Shown: piece by piece, positions 8,545 to 17,253 of the stretch
Numbering within the stretch: the stretch's first letter is position 1
Layout of the letters: every line of letters begins with the position of its first letter
NCBI GenBank assembly: GCA_019636795.1
Contig: JAHBWW010000004.1
Coordinates: 186,001-250,000, forward strand
Direction: 5' to 3'
Source of the DNA: Phycisphaeraceae bacterium
GTDB taxonomy: Bacteria > Planctomycetota > Phycisphaerae > Phycisphaerales > UBA1924
DNA length: 64,000 bases
Notes under the pieces: generated by a model
What the model was told of the DNA's origin: nothing
Seen by the model: only the letters and a program-made list of their open reading frames with translations
Database searches by the model: none
Position numbers and translations under genes: made by a program

Positions 8545-9990
8545 ATGCCGATCAATCCCGTGAAGTGTTCCACGCGCGCTGCGGCGTCTGTGTCCGGCGC
8601 GGCCCTGGCGTGCGCCGCGCTGGCGCTGGCGTGCGGCTCGGCCGCGGCGCAGCCGACTGTCCCCAATGGTTTCTCGGCCCGGCTCATCGCGCCCGTGCTC
8701 GATGGAGTGATGCCCGAACTCTCGGCGATCGATCATCCGTCTTTCGGCAGCGGAGTTGTCTCCGCGACAGTCGCAAACAACATCGCAACCTTCCGGCTCA
8801 TCAGCCCCTCGGGCGTGATTTCCAACCTGGGCACCTTTACGACCAGCAACCTGTTCAATGCGCTGAGCATCCACTTCGATCATGACAACATCATCGCGCC
8901 GCTCATCCACGCGACGCTCTATCGCTTCTCTCCAGGGAGGGATACCCTGTACCTGACGATCGCGCCGGGCGGGCAGGTCACGCAGCGCTGGATTCTCGGC
9001 GCGTCGAACAACCAACTCATGTATAACTTCGCCCTGACCGACGGCTCGGCGGGCAACCCGGTCGGGGCGGTGCTGCTCGATCGCAACGCAAGCAACGGCA
9101 CCGTGCTGGCGCGGATGGACACCGACTACCAGGTGACCGTTGTCGCGCAGAACTCGGTGCCCTCAGGCCGCGTGGACACCGATGTCTGGGGCATGCAGCG
9201 CGATGTGACGGGGCTGTACGGCGGCGGAGTCCTGATTGCCGACTCTGACGACAACGATCAGCGCAGCGCGATCTACGAAATGCGCAACGTCATGACCGGG
9301 GGCACCTATCGCCAGATCAGCAATGTCCACTGGAACACGCTGCGTTACGGCGACCTGGCGATCGTGGCCGGCGGCGACTTCGGCGGCGTCATCTACATCA
9401 CCGACACGCTGAGCAACCAGATCCAGCAGGTCGCAACCGACGGCACTCACACGATGTGGGCCAGCGGTTTCACCGGTCTTGACGCGCTGGCGATCAGCCA
9501 CGACGGCATGAGCATGTACGCGGCCGACGCCAGCGGCATCTGGCTCATCCGCGCGACCGGCACGCAGCCCGGGCCGGTCATTCTTGCAACCGATCCGTCG
9601 ATCCCGGCTTCGTCGCACCTGACCGGCGGCCCGGTTTCGAGCGCCCGCATCATCTTCAATGAAGCCGTGTCGTTCACGCAGGCGCACATCTCGATTGTCA
9701 ACAGTGCCAACCAGAACGTTGGCTTCGCCGCCTCCGGCTCGGGCAGCCAGTTCATGCTCCTCTCCTTCGCCCAGCCGCTCAAGGCCGACACATACACGGT
9801 CACGATCAGCGATGCCGTGCTCTCGGTCGCGACCGGCGAGCCGCTCGACGGCAACAACGACGGGACCAGCGGCGGCGACGCGGTCGTGACGTTCAAGCAT
9901 TTCTGCCTGGCCGACACCAACACCGATCGCGTGCTCGATTTCTTCGACGTGCAGACGTTCCTCAACGCCTATTCGAGCCAGTGCCAGTGA
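8545..9990 (+). CDS. secreted protein with GC-type dockerin-like tail (481 aa)
   Basis: The ATG at 8545 follows CTGGAGAAC and gives a signal peptide (Ala-rich core, cut near SAAAQP). The body, with repeated LYLTIAPGG, VLIADSDDND and GVIYITDTLSNQIQQ segments, looks like a beta-propeller or NHL-type fold, followed by a domain around residues 355-445 (ARIIFNEAVSFTQAHI, DTYTVTISDAVLS) resembling the Ig-like domains of cell-surface proteins. The C-terminus, DTNTDRVLDFFDVQTFL ending SSQCQ, is a single-loop version of the dockerin-like tail seen in the divergent neighbour and at 49146. Function unknown; probably extracellular or surface bound. Longer upstream ORF sequence is not used because it overlaps the neighbour's start region. 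Confidence 0.8.
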   Translation: MPINPVKCSTRAAASVSGAALACAALALACGSAAAQPTVPNGFSARLIAPVLDGVMPELSAIDHPSFGSGVVSATVANNIATFRLISPSGVISNLGTFTTSNLFNALSIHFDHDNIIAPLIHATLYRFSPGRDTLYLTIAPGGQVTQRWILGASNNQLMYNFALTDGSAGNPVGAVLLDRNASNGTVLARMDTDYQVTVVAQNSVPSGRVDTDVWGMQRDVTGLYGGGVLIADSDDNDQRSAIYEMRNVMTGGTYRQISNVHWNTLRYGDLAIVAGGDFGGVIYITDTLSNQIQQVATDGTHTMWASGFTGLDALAISHDGMSMYAADASGIWLIRATGTQPGPVILATDPSIPASSHLTGGPVSSARIIFNEAVSFTQAHISIVNSANQNVGFAASGSGSQFMLLSFAQPLKADTYTVTISDAVLSVATGEPLDGNNDGTSGGDAVVTFKHFCLADTNTDRVLDFFDVQTFLNAYSSQCQ

Positions 9991-10080
9991 GTGCAGCGCG
10001 CCGGGCAGGCCTAGGTGGGCATATCCCTCGCCTCGCGCCCCCGCCTTGACACGACGCCGCAACACGCGACGATCCTTCTT

Positions 10081-11526
10081 ATGCACACCACGCTCCTCCC
10101 ATCGCGCAAGCCGTTGTCATTTCGCGTCCCGCTGCCCGCGCTGCCCGCACTGGCCGCACTGGCTGCCGCACTGCTCGCCTCGCCCGCGACGGTGCTCGCC
10201 CAGCCCGAAAACATCGCGCCCCAGCCCGCGCACACCATCGCCCGCCCCGAGCCCATCTTCAATGGCCGCGACCTGAGCGGATGGTGGGGGGCCGAGACGG
10301 AAAACCCCGCAGACTATCTCGCCCTGACGCCCGATGAACTGACACGCAAGAAAGCGCAAAGCCTCGACAACATCCACAAACACTGGCGCGTCGAGGATGG
10401 AGAGCTCATCAACGACGGCCACGGGCTCTATCTCACCACCGATCGCTTCTTCGGCGACTTCCACCTCATGCTCGAATACCGCACCGTCGCCGGCGCCGAC
10501 AGCGGGATCTATCTCCGCGGCTACCCGCAGGTGCAGATCTGGGACACGACCGAGGCCGGGGGCAAGTGGAATCTGGGCGCGGACAAGGGTTCGGGCGGTT
10601 TGTGGAACAACTCGCCCGATGCGCCCGGCAAGGATCCGCTCCGCCTGGCCGATGCGCCGTTCGGGCATTGGAACGCGCTCGAAGTCATCATGATCGGCGA
10701 GCGCGTGACGGTCATGCTCAACGGCCACGTCGTCGTCGATCACGCCCGGCTCGAAAACTACTTCGACCGCAGCAAGCCGCTGATCGCGCGCGGGCCGATT
10801 CAGTTGCAGACCCACGGCGGAGAGATCCGCTTTCGCAACATCGCGGTGCGCGAGATCAGCCCGCACGAAACCAACATGGCCCTGCTGCGCGGCGGACCGA
10901 TGCGGCACGCCGGTTTCGACGGCCCGCGCTTCGAACAGGTTTTCAATGGCCTGACCCTCGCGGGCTGGGCGGGCGACACCGACAGTTATGAAGTCGTCGA
11001 TCGCACGATCCGCTGCCTTCCCGGCAAGGGCGGCACGATCTACACCGAAAAAGAGTGGGACGATTTTGAGGCCAAGTTCGAGTTTCTCCTCCCGCCCGGC
11101 GGCAACAACGGCCTGGCGATCCGCTATCCCGGAGCGGGCGACACCGCCTACGTCGGCATGTGCGAACTCCAGGTTCTCGACGACACGCACCCGAAGTACG
11201 CACGACTCGACCCGCGGCAGTATCACGGCTCGGCCTACGGCATGGTCGCCGCCCATCGCGGGTACCTGCGTCCGGTCGGGCAATGGAACGTCCAGTGGGT
11301 GCGCGTCGTTGGCAGCCGGATCACGGTCGAACTCAACGGCACGCAGATCCTCGATGCCGACCTGGCAGCAGTCACCGATTTCATGGGCGAGGCGGCCCAC
11401 TACGCCGGACGCACGCGCACGAGCGGCCACTTCGGCTTCGCGGGCCACCATGACCCCGTTGCGTTCCGCTCGATCGAGATCCGGCGGATCGAGGCGGGCG
11501 CCGATGCCGCGTCTCAGCCGCGCTGA
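10081..11526 (+). CDS. secreted protein with two DUF1080 (3-keto-disaccharide hydrolase) domains (481 aa)
   Basis: The ATG at 10081 gives a signal peptide ending near TVLAQP. Two copies of the DUF1080 fold follow: the first begins PIFNGRDLSGWWG and contains LMLEYRT and SGIYLRGYPQVQIWD; the second begins QVFNGLTLAGWAG and contains FEFLLPPGGNNGLAIRYPG and CELQVLDD. DUF1080 proteins are abundant in planctomycetes and adopt a concanavalin-like jelly roll; characterised members cleave 3-keto-glycosides. A role in sugar breakdown outside the cytoplasm is inferred. The last 13 bp overlap the convergent recQ gene. A GTG at 10015 would add 22 residues ahead of the signal peptide and is less likely. 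Confidence 0.9.
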   Translation: MHTTLLPSRKPLSFRVPLPALPALAALAAALLASPATVLAQPENIAPQPAHTIARPEPIFNGRDLSGWWGAETENPADYLALTPDELTRKKAQSLDNIHKHWRVEDGELINDGHGLYLTTDRFFGDFHLMLEYRTVAGADSGIYLRGYPQVQIWDTTEAGGKWNLGADKGSGGLWNNSPDAPGKDPLRLADAPFGHWNALEVIMIGERVTVMLNGHVVVDHARLENYFDRSKPLIARGPIQLQTHGGEIRFRNIAVREISPHETNMALLRGGPMRHAGFDGPRFEQVFNGLTLAGWAGDTDSYEVVDRTIRCLPGKGGTIYTEKEWDDFEAKFEFLLPPGGNNGLAIRYPGAGDTAYVGMCELQVLDDTHPKYARLDPRQYHGSAYGMVAAHRGYLRPVGQWNVQWVRVVGSRITVELNGTQILDADLAAVTDFMGEAAHYAGRTRTSGHFGFAGHHDPVAFRSIEIRRIEAGADAASQPR

Positions 11527-13718
11527 AGCACGCGAAGGTGAGCGACGACAATGCGAATCGTGCTGTAGTCAACCTGTTCGCCGAGCGCTTCAAAAATGGG
11601 CTTCAGCCGTTCGAGCCCGGTGCTGCGTGCGGCCTGCTCGACCGTCGCATACGTGGCCGGGTCGATCCAGGCGCTGATGTCAGCGGGGGCCGTGGCTTCG
11701 ATCCACGCCCCGAGCTTCTCAGCAATCGTTCTTTGTTTCAAGCCCAGCGCGAGCGCGACCTCCTCGATCGACTGTCCGCGCTCGAAGTACGCGGCTGATG
11801 GATGAGCACGCACGCGATCGACAGACAGGGTTGACACGCGCGGCGACGTGATGTCCACCGGTCCTGTCCGGGCGGCAGCATCGGGATTGCTCTGGCACCA
11901 CTGACGCACCACATCGACCACCGCCTCCCCGAACTGCTCGCGCTTGCTCGCGCCGATGCCCGAAATCACCGCCAGATCACTGATGTTCGTCGGCCGGCGC
12001 CGCGCAATCTCATGCAGGACGCTGTCATGAAAGATCATGAACGGCGGCAGCCCACGCTCGGTCGCCAGCGCCATGCGCATCGCGCGCAGCCGCTCGAAGA
12101 GTTCGGCCTCCGGACCGCCTGGAGTGTTCGAGCTGGTTTCGGCGGGGCGGGCCGCGCTGACCAGCGTCACCGGCTTCTTCCCGCTCAGCACTTCCCACGA
12201 GCCCGCGCACAGCGTCACCGTCGGATAATCGCCGCTCCCGCGCGCCAGCGCCCCCTGATCGACCAGTTGATGCACGTACCCGGCCAGTTCGGCCTTGGGC
12301 ACATCCTTGAGCAGGCCGTGCGTGCTCAGCCTGTCGTGGCCCCGATCGAGCACTCTCGCCGCCCGCGAGCCGCGCAGCACGTCCACGATGTGCGCGGTGC
12401 CGAACGACACACCCGAAGCCCGCTCACACCGCGCGACACACGACAGAATCTTCTGCGCCGTGACCATCGGCGTCTCATTGACGACCATCTCATCAAGGCA
12501 GACATCGCACGCGTTGCAGTTGGCAAACGCATACGTCTGCCCGAAGTGCGCGCTCAGCGCCGCGTGGCGGCAAGTCCTGCCGGCCGCGAAGCGCCCCATC
12601 ATCGCGACCTGCTCGATCGATCTGGCGGTGATGGCCCGATCGACCCCCGCCTCGGCATTGCTCTTCTCGATCAGCCGCGACCACTTCTCGACGTCGCCCC
12701 CGCTGTAGAGCAGCACGCACTCGGCCTCGAGCCCGTCGCGCCCGGCCCGCCCGGTCTCCTGCTGATACGCCTCGATACTCTTGGGCAGGGCTGCATGGAG
12801 CACGCACCGCACGTTGGAGCGATCAATCCCCATCCCGAACGCCACCGTCGCCACCACCACATTGAGCCTCTCGCACGCGAACCGCTCCTGCACCCTCGTG
12901 CGGTCGCGCGCACTCAGCCCGGCGTGATACGCCCGCGCTTCGATGCCGCGCGACGAAAGCATCTCGGCCACACGCTCGGTCTCCTTGCGGGTGATGCAAT
13001 ACACAATCGACGCCTCATCTCTGTGGCGGCCCAGCACGCCCGCGATCTGCTCATCCGCCCGCGTGCGCGGCACAATCCGGTACGTCAGGTTGGGCCGATC
13101 GACATCACCGACGATTACTTCCGGCTCGCGCAGCCGCAGTTGCCTGATGATGTCCTTGCGCACACGCTGCGTCGCGGTGGCCGTGAAAGCGCTCAGCGCC
13201 ACGCGCGGCAGGGAATCACGCAACACCCCCAGCGTGCGATACTCCGGGCGAAAGTCGTGCCCCCAGCTGCTCACGCAGTGCGCCTCGTCGATCGCCACGC
13301 GCGTCACAAACGGATAGTCAGCTAGCACACCCAGCAGGCCGCCGCTGAGCAACCGCTCGGGCGCGACATACAGCAGCCGCAATCGCCCCGCCGCAAGCTG
13401 GTCGAGCACCTCCTGCTGCGTGCCGGCATCCATCGACGAGTTCAGACACGCCGCCGCGACGTTGAGCACCCGCAGCGCATCGACCTGATCCTTCATCAGC
13501 GAGATCAGCGGGCTGACCACGATCGTCGTGTCGCCGTTCACCAGCGGCGGCAACTGGTAGCACAGGCTCTTGCCCCCACCCGTCGGCAGCACGGCCAGAC
13601 AATCCTGCCCCGCCAGGGCCGCCCGGATCGCCGCCGCCTGCACCGGTCGCGGCTCGGTGAACCCCCACACGCGGCGGAGAATGTCAAGAGCAGCGCCAGG
13701 AAGCGAATGGGGCATCAT
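11514..13718 (-). CDS. recQ: ATP-dependent DNA helicase RecQ (734 aa)
   Basis: A 3'-to-5' superfamily 2 helicase for recombination and fork repair. Walker A is TGGGKSLCYQLP near residue 46 and motif II is DEAHCVSSWGHDFRPEY. Motif VI lies in QETGRAGRDG. A zinc-binding region has Cys in CRHAAL and NCNACDVC. An HRDC domain lies near 545-610 (FMIFHDSVLHEIARRRP ... ISGIG). The last 90 residues (SIEEVALALGLKQRTI) form a helix-turn-helix of the HTH_40 type found at the end of some RecQ proteins. It sits 33 bp downstream of the K+ channel gene on the same strand, possibly the last gene of the pdh transcript. Confidence 0.96.
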   Translation of the reverse strand: MMPHSLPGAALDILRRVWGFTEPRPVQAAAIRAALAGQDCLAVLPTGGGKSLCYQLPPLVNGDTTIVVSPLISLMKDQVDALRVLNVAAACLNSSMDAGTQQEVLDQLAAGRLRLLYVAPERLLSGGLLGVLADYPFVTRVAIDEAHCVSSWGHDFRPEYRTLGVLRDSLPRVALSAFTATATQRVRKDIIRQLRLREPEVIVGDVDRPNLTYRIVPRTRADEQIAGVLGRHRDEASIVYCITRKETERVAEMLSSRGIEARAYHAGLSARDRTRVQERFACERLNVVVATVAFGMGIDRSNVRCVLHAALPKSIEAYQQETGRAGRDGLEAECVLLYSGGDVEKWSRLIEKSNAEAGVDRAITARSIEQVAMMGRFAAGRTCRHAALSAHFGQTYAFANCNACDVCLDEMVVNETPMVTAQKILSCVARCERASGVSFGTAHIVDVLRGSRAARVLDRGHDRLSTHGLLKDVPKAELAGYVHQLVDQGALARGSGDYPTVTLCAGSWEVLSGKKPVTLVSAARPAETSSNTPGGPEAELFERLRAMRMALATERGLPPFMIFHDSVLHEIARRRPTNISDLAVISGIGASKREQFGEAVVDVVRQWCQSNPDAAARTGPVDITSPRVSTLSVDRVRAHPSAAYFERGQSIEEVALALGLKQRTIAEKLGAWIEATAPADISAWIDPATYATVEQAARSTGLERLKPIFEALGEQVDYSTIRIVVAHLRVLQRG

Positions 13719-13751
13719 GTCACAGGATACCCCAAGCGCGGCCTGCTTGCA

Positions 13752-15443
13752 TCACTCCTCATCGCGCGCCAGCGACTCCAGACGCTCCTCGGCTCCGCTT
13801 CCGCCGATCATCAGCAGCTCGCTGCCTTCGATCAGCGGCTCGGTGGGCGACGGATTGGCACGCATCACGCCATCCACATACACCGCGACAACACTGCACC
13901 CGGCACGACGCCGCAGCGCCAGATCCGCAAGCGACCGCCCGGCCATGTCGGCGTCCACCCTGAAGCGAAAGACCGTCAGCCCCTCGGCCAGCATCAGCAT
14001 GCTCGAGCGGTCGAGCAGGTTGAGCACATAACTTGAGAAGATCGACGCAGTCGAAATCACGAAATCCGCCCCCGCGCGGTGCAGCGTCTCGACGCTGCGC
14101 TCAAGTGACGAACGACTGATGATCTGAATGTCCGGCCGCAGGTGGCGAATCAGAATCGTGAGATACACATTCGTCGCGTCGTCGTGCGTCGTGATGACCA
14201 CCGCGTGCGCCGCGTCCAGCCCGGCCGAGCGCAGGACATCGGGATCCGAGGCGTCGCCTGTCACGAGCGAGGCCTTGGCGCTGGCGCGACTCGATCGCTC
14301 GATGAGGCGATGCTCCACGCCCCGACGTTCGAGCGCCCGCGCCGTCGCCGTGCCGACCCGCCCCGCGCCGATGATCAGCACATGCCCGTCTGAGACGTTG
14401 TAGATCGAGAACTCCTCGTCATAACGCTCGAGCTGGGCGGCCGTGCCCGCAAGGACAAGAATCGTGCTCGACGTAATGACCGTCTCGGGGCCGGCGGGTT
14501 GAAATTGCCCGCGATCCCACACACCCACGACCGTCACGCCCAGTTCATTGAGCCGGTTTTCTCGCAGAGTCTTGCCCACGAGCGGCGTCCGCAATGCGTT
14601 GGCCTCGGCGATGCGAAGCTCGTCGAGCGAACCAATCACATGCGTCATCGCGTCGCCGCCCACGATGCGGTGTGCCAGCGACGTACCCGTGACATGCCCC
14701 AGCGAAAGCACCTGCGAAACGCCAGCAGCGCTATACACCTTGTCGGCGTGCGCCCGACTGGCCACCGCAATCACCCGCACAGACTCGCTGACCGCACGCA
14801 CCGCGATCGTAACCGCGGCATTGTCCGGGTCGTCGAGCGTCGTCACCACCAGCGCCGCCTTCTCAATGCGCGCAGCGATGTAGGTCTGAGGATCATCCAC
14901 CTCGCCGACCATCACGCTGATGCCCTGATCGTGCAGTCTGATCGCTTCCTCCACATCACTGACGATCACGACATGCGGGCGGCCCCGACGGACAAGACGC
15001 GTCACCAGCGACGTCGTGAGCGGGCCGAACCGCGTCATGATGATGTGCCCCTCCGTGCCTGCCGGCAGCGAGCGAGGCGCGATGGCAGCCTTGCGAGCTT
15101 CCATCCACGGGCTGTAGAAAAACTGGATGAACGCGAACGGCAGCAGCGTCAACATGAACAGCGTGCCCGAGATGATGACAACGATCGAAAACATGCGGCC
15201 CGGTGTCTCACGGAACGTAATGTCGCCAAAACCGAGCGTCGACATCGTCACCAGCGTCCAGTAGATCCCATCGAAAAATGAGTGTTCCTGCCCTTCGTGA
15301 CGCATGAAAACCTGGAACAGCGCCGCATAGATCACCACAAGCGCCGCAAGCGCCAGCAGAAAACGCACCAGCACCCCGACATTGCGCCGACCGGTGCGAT
15401 TGGCCATCAACGCGATCAAATTGGCAGGCAAAGCCTTGTACAT
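13752..15443 (-). CDS. potassium channel with two RCK (TrkA-type) domains (563 aa)
   Basis: Two membrane helices (about 22-44 and 75-105) flank the pore sequence TMSTLGFGDITF, whose TLGFGD is a K+ selectivity filter variant. The cytoplasmic part has two Rossmann-like RCK_N domains, HIIMTRFGPLTTSLV and HVLIIGAGRVGTATARAL, each followed by an RCK_C segment (TPLVGKTLRENRL; GRSLADLALRRRAG). The first RCK_N lacks the usual GxGxxG and may not bind nucleotide; the second has GAGRVG. I start at the ATG at 15443; a GTG at 15503 would add 20 poorly conserved residues. It begins 78 bp after the pdhC stop. Confidence 0.92.
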   Translation of the reverse strand: MYKALPANLIALMANRTGRRNVGVLVRFLLALAALVVIYAALFQVFMRHEGQEHSFFDGIYWTLVTMSTLGFGDITFRETPGRMFSIVVIISGTLFMLTLLPFAFIQFFYSPWMEARKAAIAPRSLPAGTEGHIIMTRFGPLTTSLVTRLVRRGRPHVVIVSDVEEAIRLHDQGISVMVGEVDDPQTYIAARIEKAALVVTTLDDPDNAAVTIAVRAVSESVRVIAVASRAHADKVYSAAGVSQVLSLGHVTGTSLAHRIVGGDAMTHVIGSLDELRIAEANALRTPLVGKTLRENRLNELGVTVVGVWDRGQFQPAGPETVITSSTILVLAGTAAQLERYDEEFSIYNVSDGHVLIIGAGRVGTATARALERRGVEHRLIERSSRASAKASLVTGDASDPDVLRSAGLDAAHAVVITTHDDATNVYLTILIRHLRPDIQIISRSSLERSVETLHRAGADFVISTASIFSSYVLNLLDRSSMLMLAEGLTVFRFRVDADMAGRSLADLALRRRAGCSVVAVYVDGVMRANPSPTEPLIEGSELLMIGGSGAEERLESLARDEE

Positions 15444-15521
15444 GGGTCGTTCATCGAGCCGCTCAGCCCAACACCGCCAGCGCGGTACGCCTTGAGGAGG
15501 CACCCTGTCCTCAACAGGAAC

Positions 15522-16910
15522 CTACCCGCGCGCCGGAGTCAGCAACTGGTTCGGAGCCTCAATCAATCGCACGATCTCGGCCAGACACAACGCAGCCGTC
15601 GCGCCGTCCACCACACGATGGTCGCACGCCAGACTCAGCGGCATCAACTTGCCGACGCGGAACCAGCCGTTCTTCACGACCATCCCCTCGCGCGTGCGGC
15701 CCACCGCAAGAATCCCGACCTCCGGAGCATTGATTACGGGCGTCGCAAACCGCCCTGCATGACTCCCGACGTTGCTGATCGTGAACGTCGAGCCCGACAG
15801 CGACTCGCGCCCGATCGAACGGTCGCGCGCCGACGCCGCAATGCTCGCAATCTGACGCGAAATCTCCAGCACCCCCAGCCGATCCGCATCCCGCATCACC
15901 GGCACCATCAGCCCGCTCTCGGTGTCGGTCGCAATGCCCAGGTGCACGCTGCGATGCTGCACAATCTCGCTCGCCTCGTCATCCACAGTGGCATTCAGCG
16001 CGCCAAACTGGCTAGTCAACGCACGCGCCACCGCCGAACACACGAACGGCAGGAAACTCACCTTCTCACCCGACGCAGCGGCAAGCTGCTTGCGAAGCAG
16101 ATCCAACTCCGAAACATCCGCCTCGTCCATCACGGTAAAGTGCACCGCAGTGTCAACACTGGCCCGCAGACGCTCGGCAATCTTGCGCCGCACACCGCGG
16201 AACGGCACCCGCGTCGCCTCTGCTCCCGGCTCGAACGCAACACGCTGCACCGCCGGTGCAGGTGCCGCCGTCGCCGCAGCGACATGAGCACTCGATGTCA
16301 CACTCGGCGTAGTACGCGGGGCCGCAGGTGCACGCGAGGCAGCCTGGCGCGGCGAGCCGCCACCGGCTGCAAATGACTCAATGTCCTTGGCCGTCACACG
16401 CCCGCCAATGCCCGAGCCCGGCACAAGATCAATCTCCACACCAAGATCACGGGCAAGCCTGCGTACAGCCGGCGTCGCAAGCGCCTTGCCTTCGCGGGCC
16501 GACATGCCCGGCGTCTCGGCGCTCATCGCCCCGACCACCGTGCCCGCGTCCTCATCGGCCGCGCCGTTGTTGTTCATGCCCGCCTTGGTGCCCTGTGCCT
16601 TGGCCGGCTTGTCTTCGACATGCGATGCTGCCGGGCTTTCGCTGGCATTCGATCCGCCTTCATACGTCACGAGCGGATTTCCGACATGCAGAATCTCGCC
16701 CGCCTCGCCGTGCAGCGTCTTGATCACGCCCTTGCGCGGGCTGGGCACTTCCACAAGAGCCTTGTCCGTCTCCATCTCGGCAAGAATGTCATGCTCCTCG
16801 ACACTGTCGCCCACCTTGACCTTCCACGCAATGAGTTCGGCCTCATGCACGCCCTCACCGAGGTCCGGAAGAATGAACACGTTGGGATCTGTCGAAGTCT
16901 TGCCTGCCAT
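15522..16910 (-). CDS. pdhC: dihydrolipoamide acetyltransferase, E2 of pyruvate dehydrogenase (462 aa)
   Basis: Moves the acetyl group from lipoate to CoA and forms the complex core. One lipoyl domain lies at residues 1-85 with the modified Lys in EMETDKALVE. A flexible Ala-rich linker follows. A peripheral-subunit-binding domain lies near 150-190 (ATPAVRRLARDLGVEIDLV, GGRVTAKDIESF). The catalytic domain ends with ACDHRVVDGA, the acyltransferase His/Asp motif. It lies downstream of pdhA, pdhB and two tiny membrane ORFs. Branched-chain or 2-oxoglutarate E2 cannot be fully excluded, but the E1 alpha/beta partners fit pyruvate dehydrogenase. No lpd (E3) gene is in the window. Confidence 0.92.
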   Translation of the reverse strand: MAGKTSTDPNVFILPDLGEGVHEAELIAWKVKVGDSVEEHDILAEMETDKALVEVPSPRKGVIKTLHGEAGEILHVGNPLVTYEGGSNASESPAASHVEDKPAKAQGTKAGMNNNGAADEDAGTVVGAMSAETPGMSAREGKALATPAVRRLARDLGVEIDLVPGSGIGGRVTAKDIESFAAGGGSPRQAASRAPAAPRTTPSVTSSAHVAAATAAPAPAVQRVAFEPGAEATRVPFRGVRRKIAERLRASVDTAVHFTVMDEADVSELDLLRKQLAAASGEKVSFLPFVCSAVARALTSQFGALNATVDDEASEIVQHRSVHLGIATDTESGLMVPVMRDADRLGVLEISRQIASIAASARDRSIGRESLSGSTFTISNVGSHAGRFATPVINAPEVGILAVGRTREGMVVKNGWFRVGKLMPLSLACDHRVVDGATAALCLAEIVRLIEAPNQLLTPARG

Positions 16911-16917
16911 GATGTAC

Positions 16918-17100
16918 TCAACCCCTGTTACGCTTATTCTGTGTCATCTTCAGGAAGAGAATGAAAAGAACGATACCGCCGACGAGAACGAGCGTCACGA
17001 TTTCAAGCGGTTCCTCATAACCTTCAAGCACGCGTGATCTGGGCCACCCACGCAACCTCATTAAAGAATGGTCGTGCAGCGCCTCCCCAGCGGTGAGCAT
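16918..17100 (-). CDS. tiny single-pass membrane protein in the pdh operon (60 aa)
   Basis: The ATG at 17100 is preceded by GAGGG and follows the previous small ORF's TAA by 3 nt. The ORF stops 7 nt before the pdhC start, so it is packed tightly in the operon. The C-terminal half has one hydrophobic helix (IVTLVLVGGIVLFILFLKM) and a basic tail ending NKRNRG, which predicts the C-terminus inside. No family recognised. An internal ATG at 17061 would give a 47-residue form retaining the helix. Confidence 0.6.
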   Translation of the reverse strand: MLTAGEALHDHSLMRLRGWPRSRVLEGYEEPLEIVTLVLVGGIVLFILFLKMTQNKRNRG

Positions 17101-17103
17101 GCT

Positions 17104-17253
17104 TTACCCTCGCGACCATTCCTTTGCAATCTTCGTGGTCAGCACGAGCCCCATCAGCAAACCCATGGCAATCATCACCGTCATGATGATTTTCGTCACA
17201 TCGCCTTCAGGTCGAGCAATCTCTGCTGCTGCAATCATCAATACGCCAGGCAT
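17104..17253 (-). CDS. tiny single-pass membrane protein overlapping the pdhB end (49 aa)
   Basis: The ATG at 17253 lies inside the last codons of pdhB (16-nt overlap), an arrangement that favours translational coupling. The product starts MPGVLMIAAAEIARPEGD and has one hydrophobic helix (IIMTVMIAMGLLMGLVLTT) followed by KIAKEWSRG. The stop is 3 nt from the next small ORF. Both small ORFs lie between pdhB and pdhC. The arrangement, not homology, is the evidence for a real gene. Confidence 0.6.
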   Translation of the reverse strand: MPGVLMIAAAEIARPEGDVTKIIMTVMIAMGLLMGLVLTTKIAKEWSRG

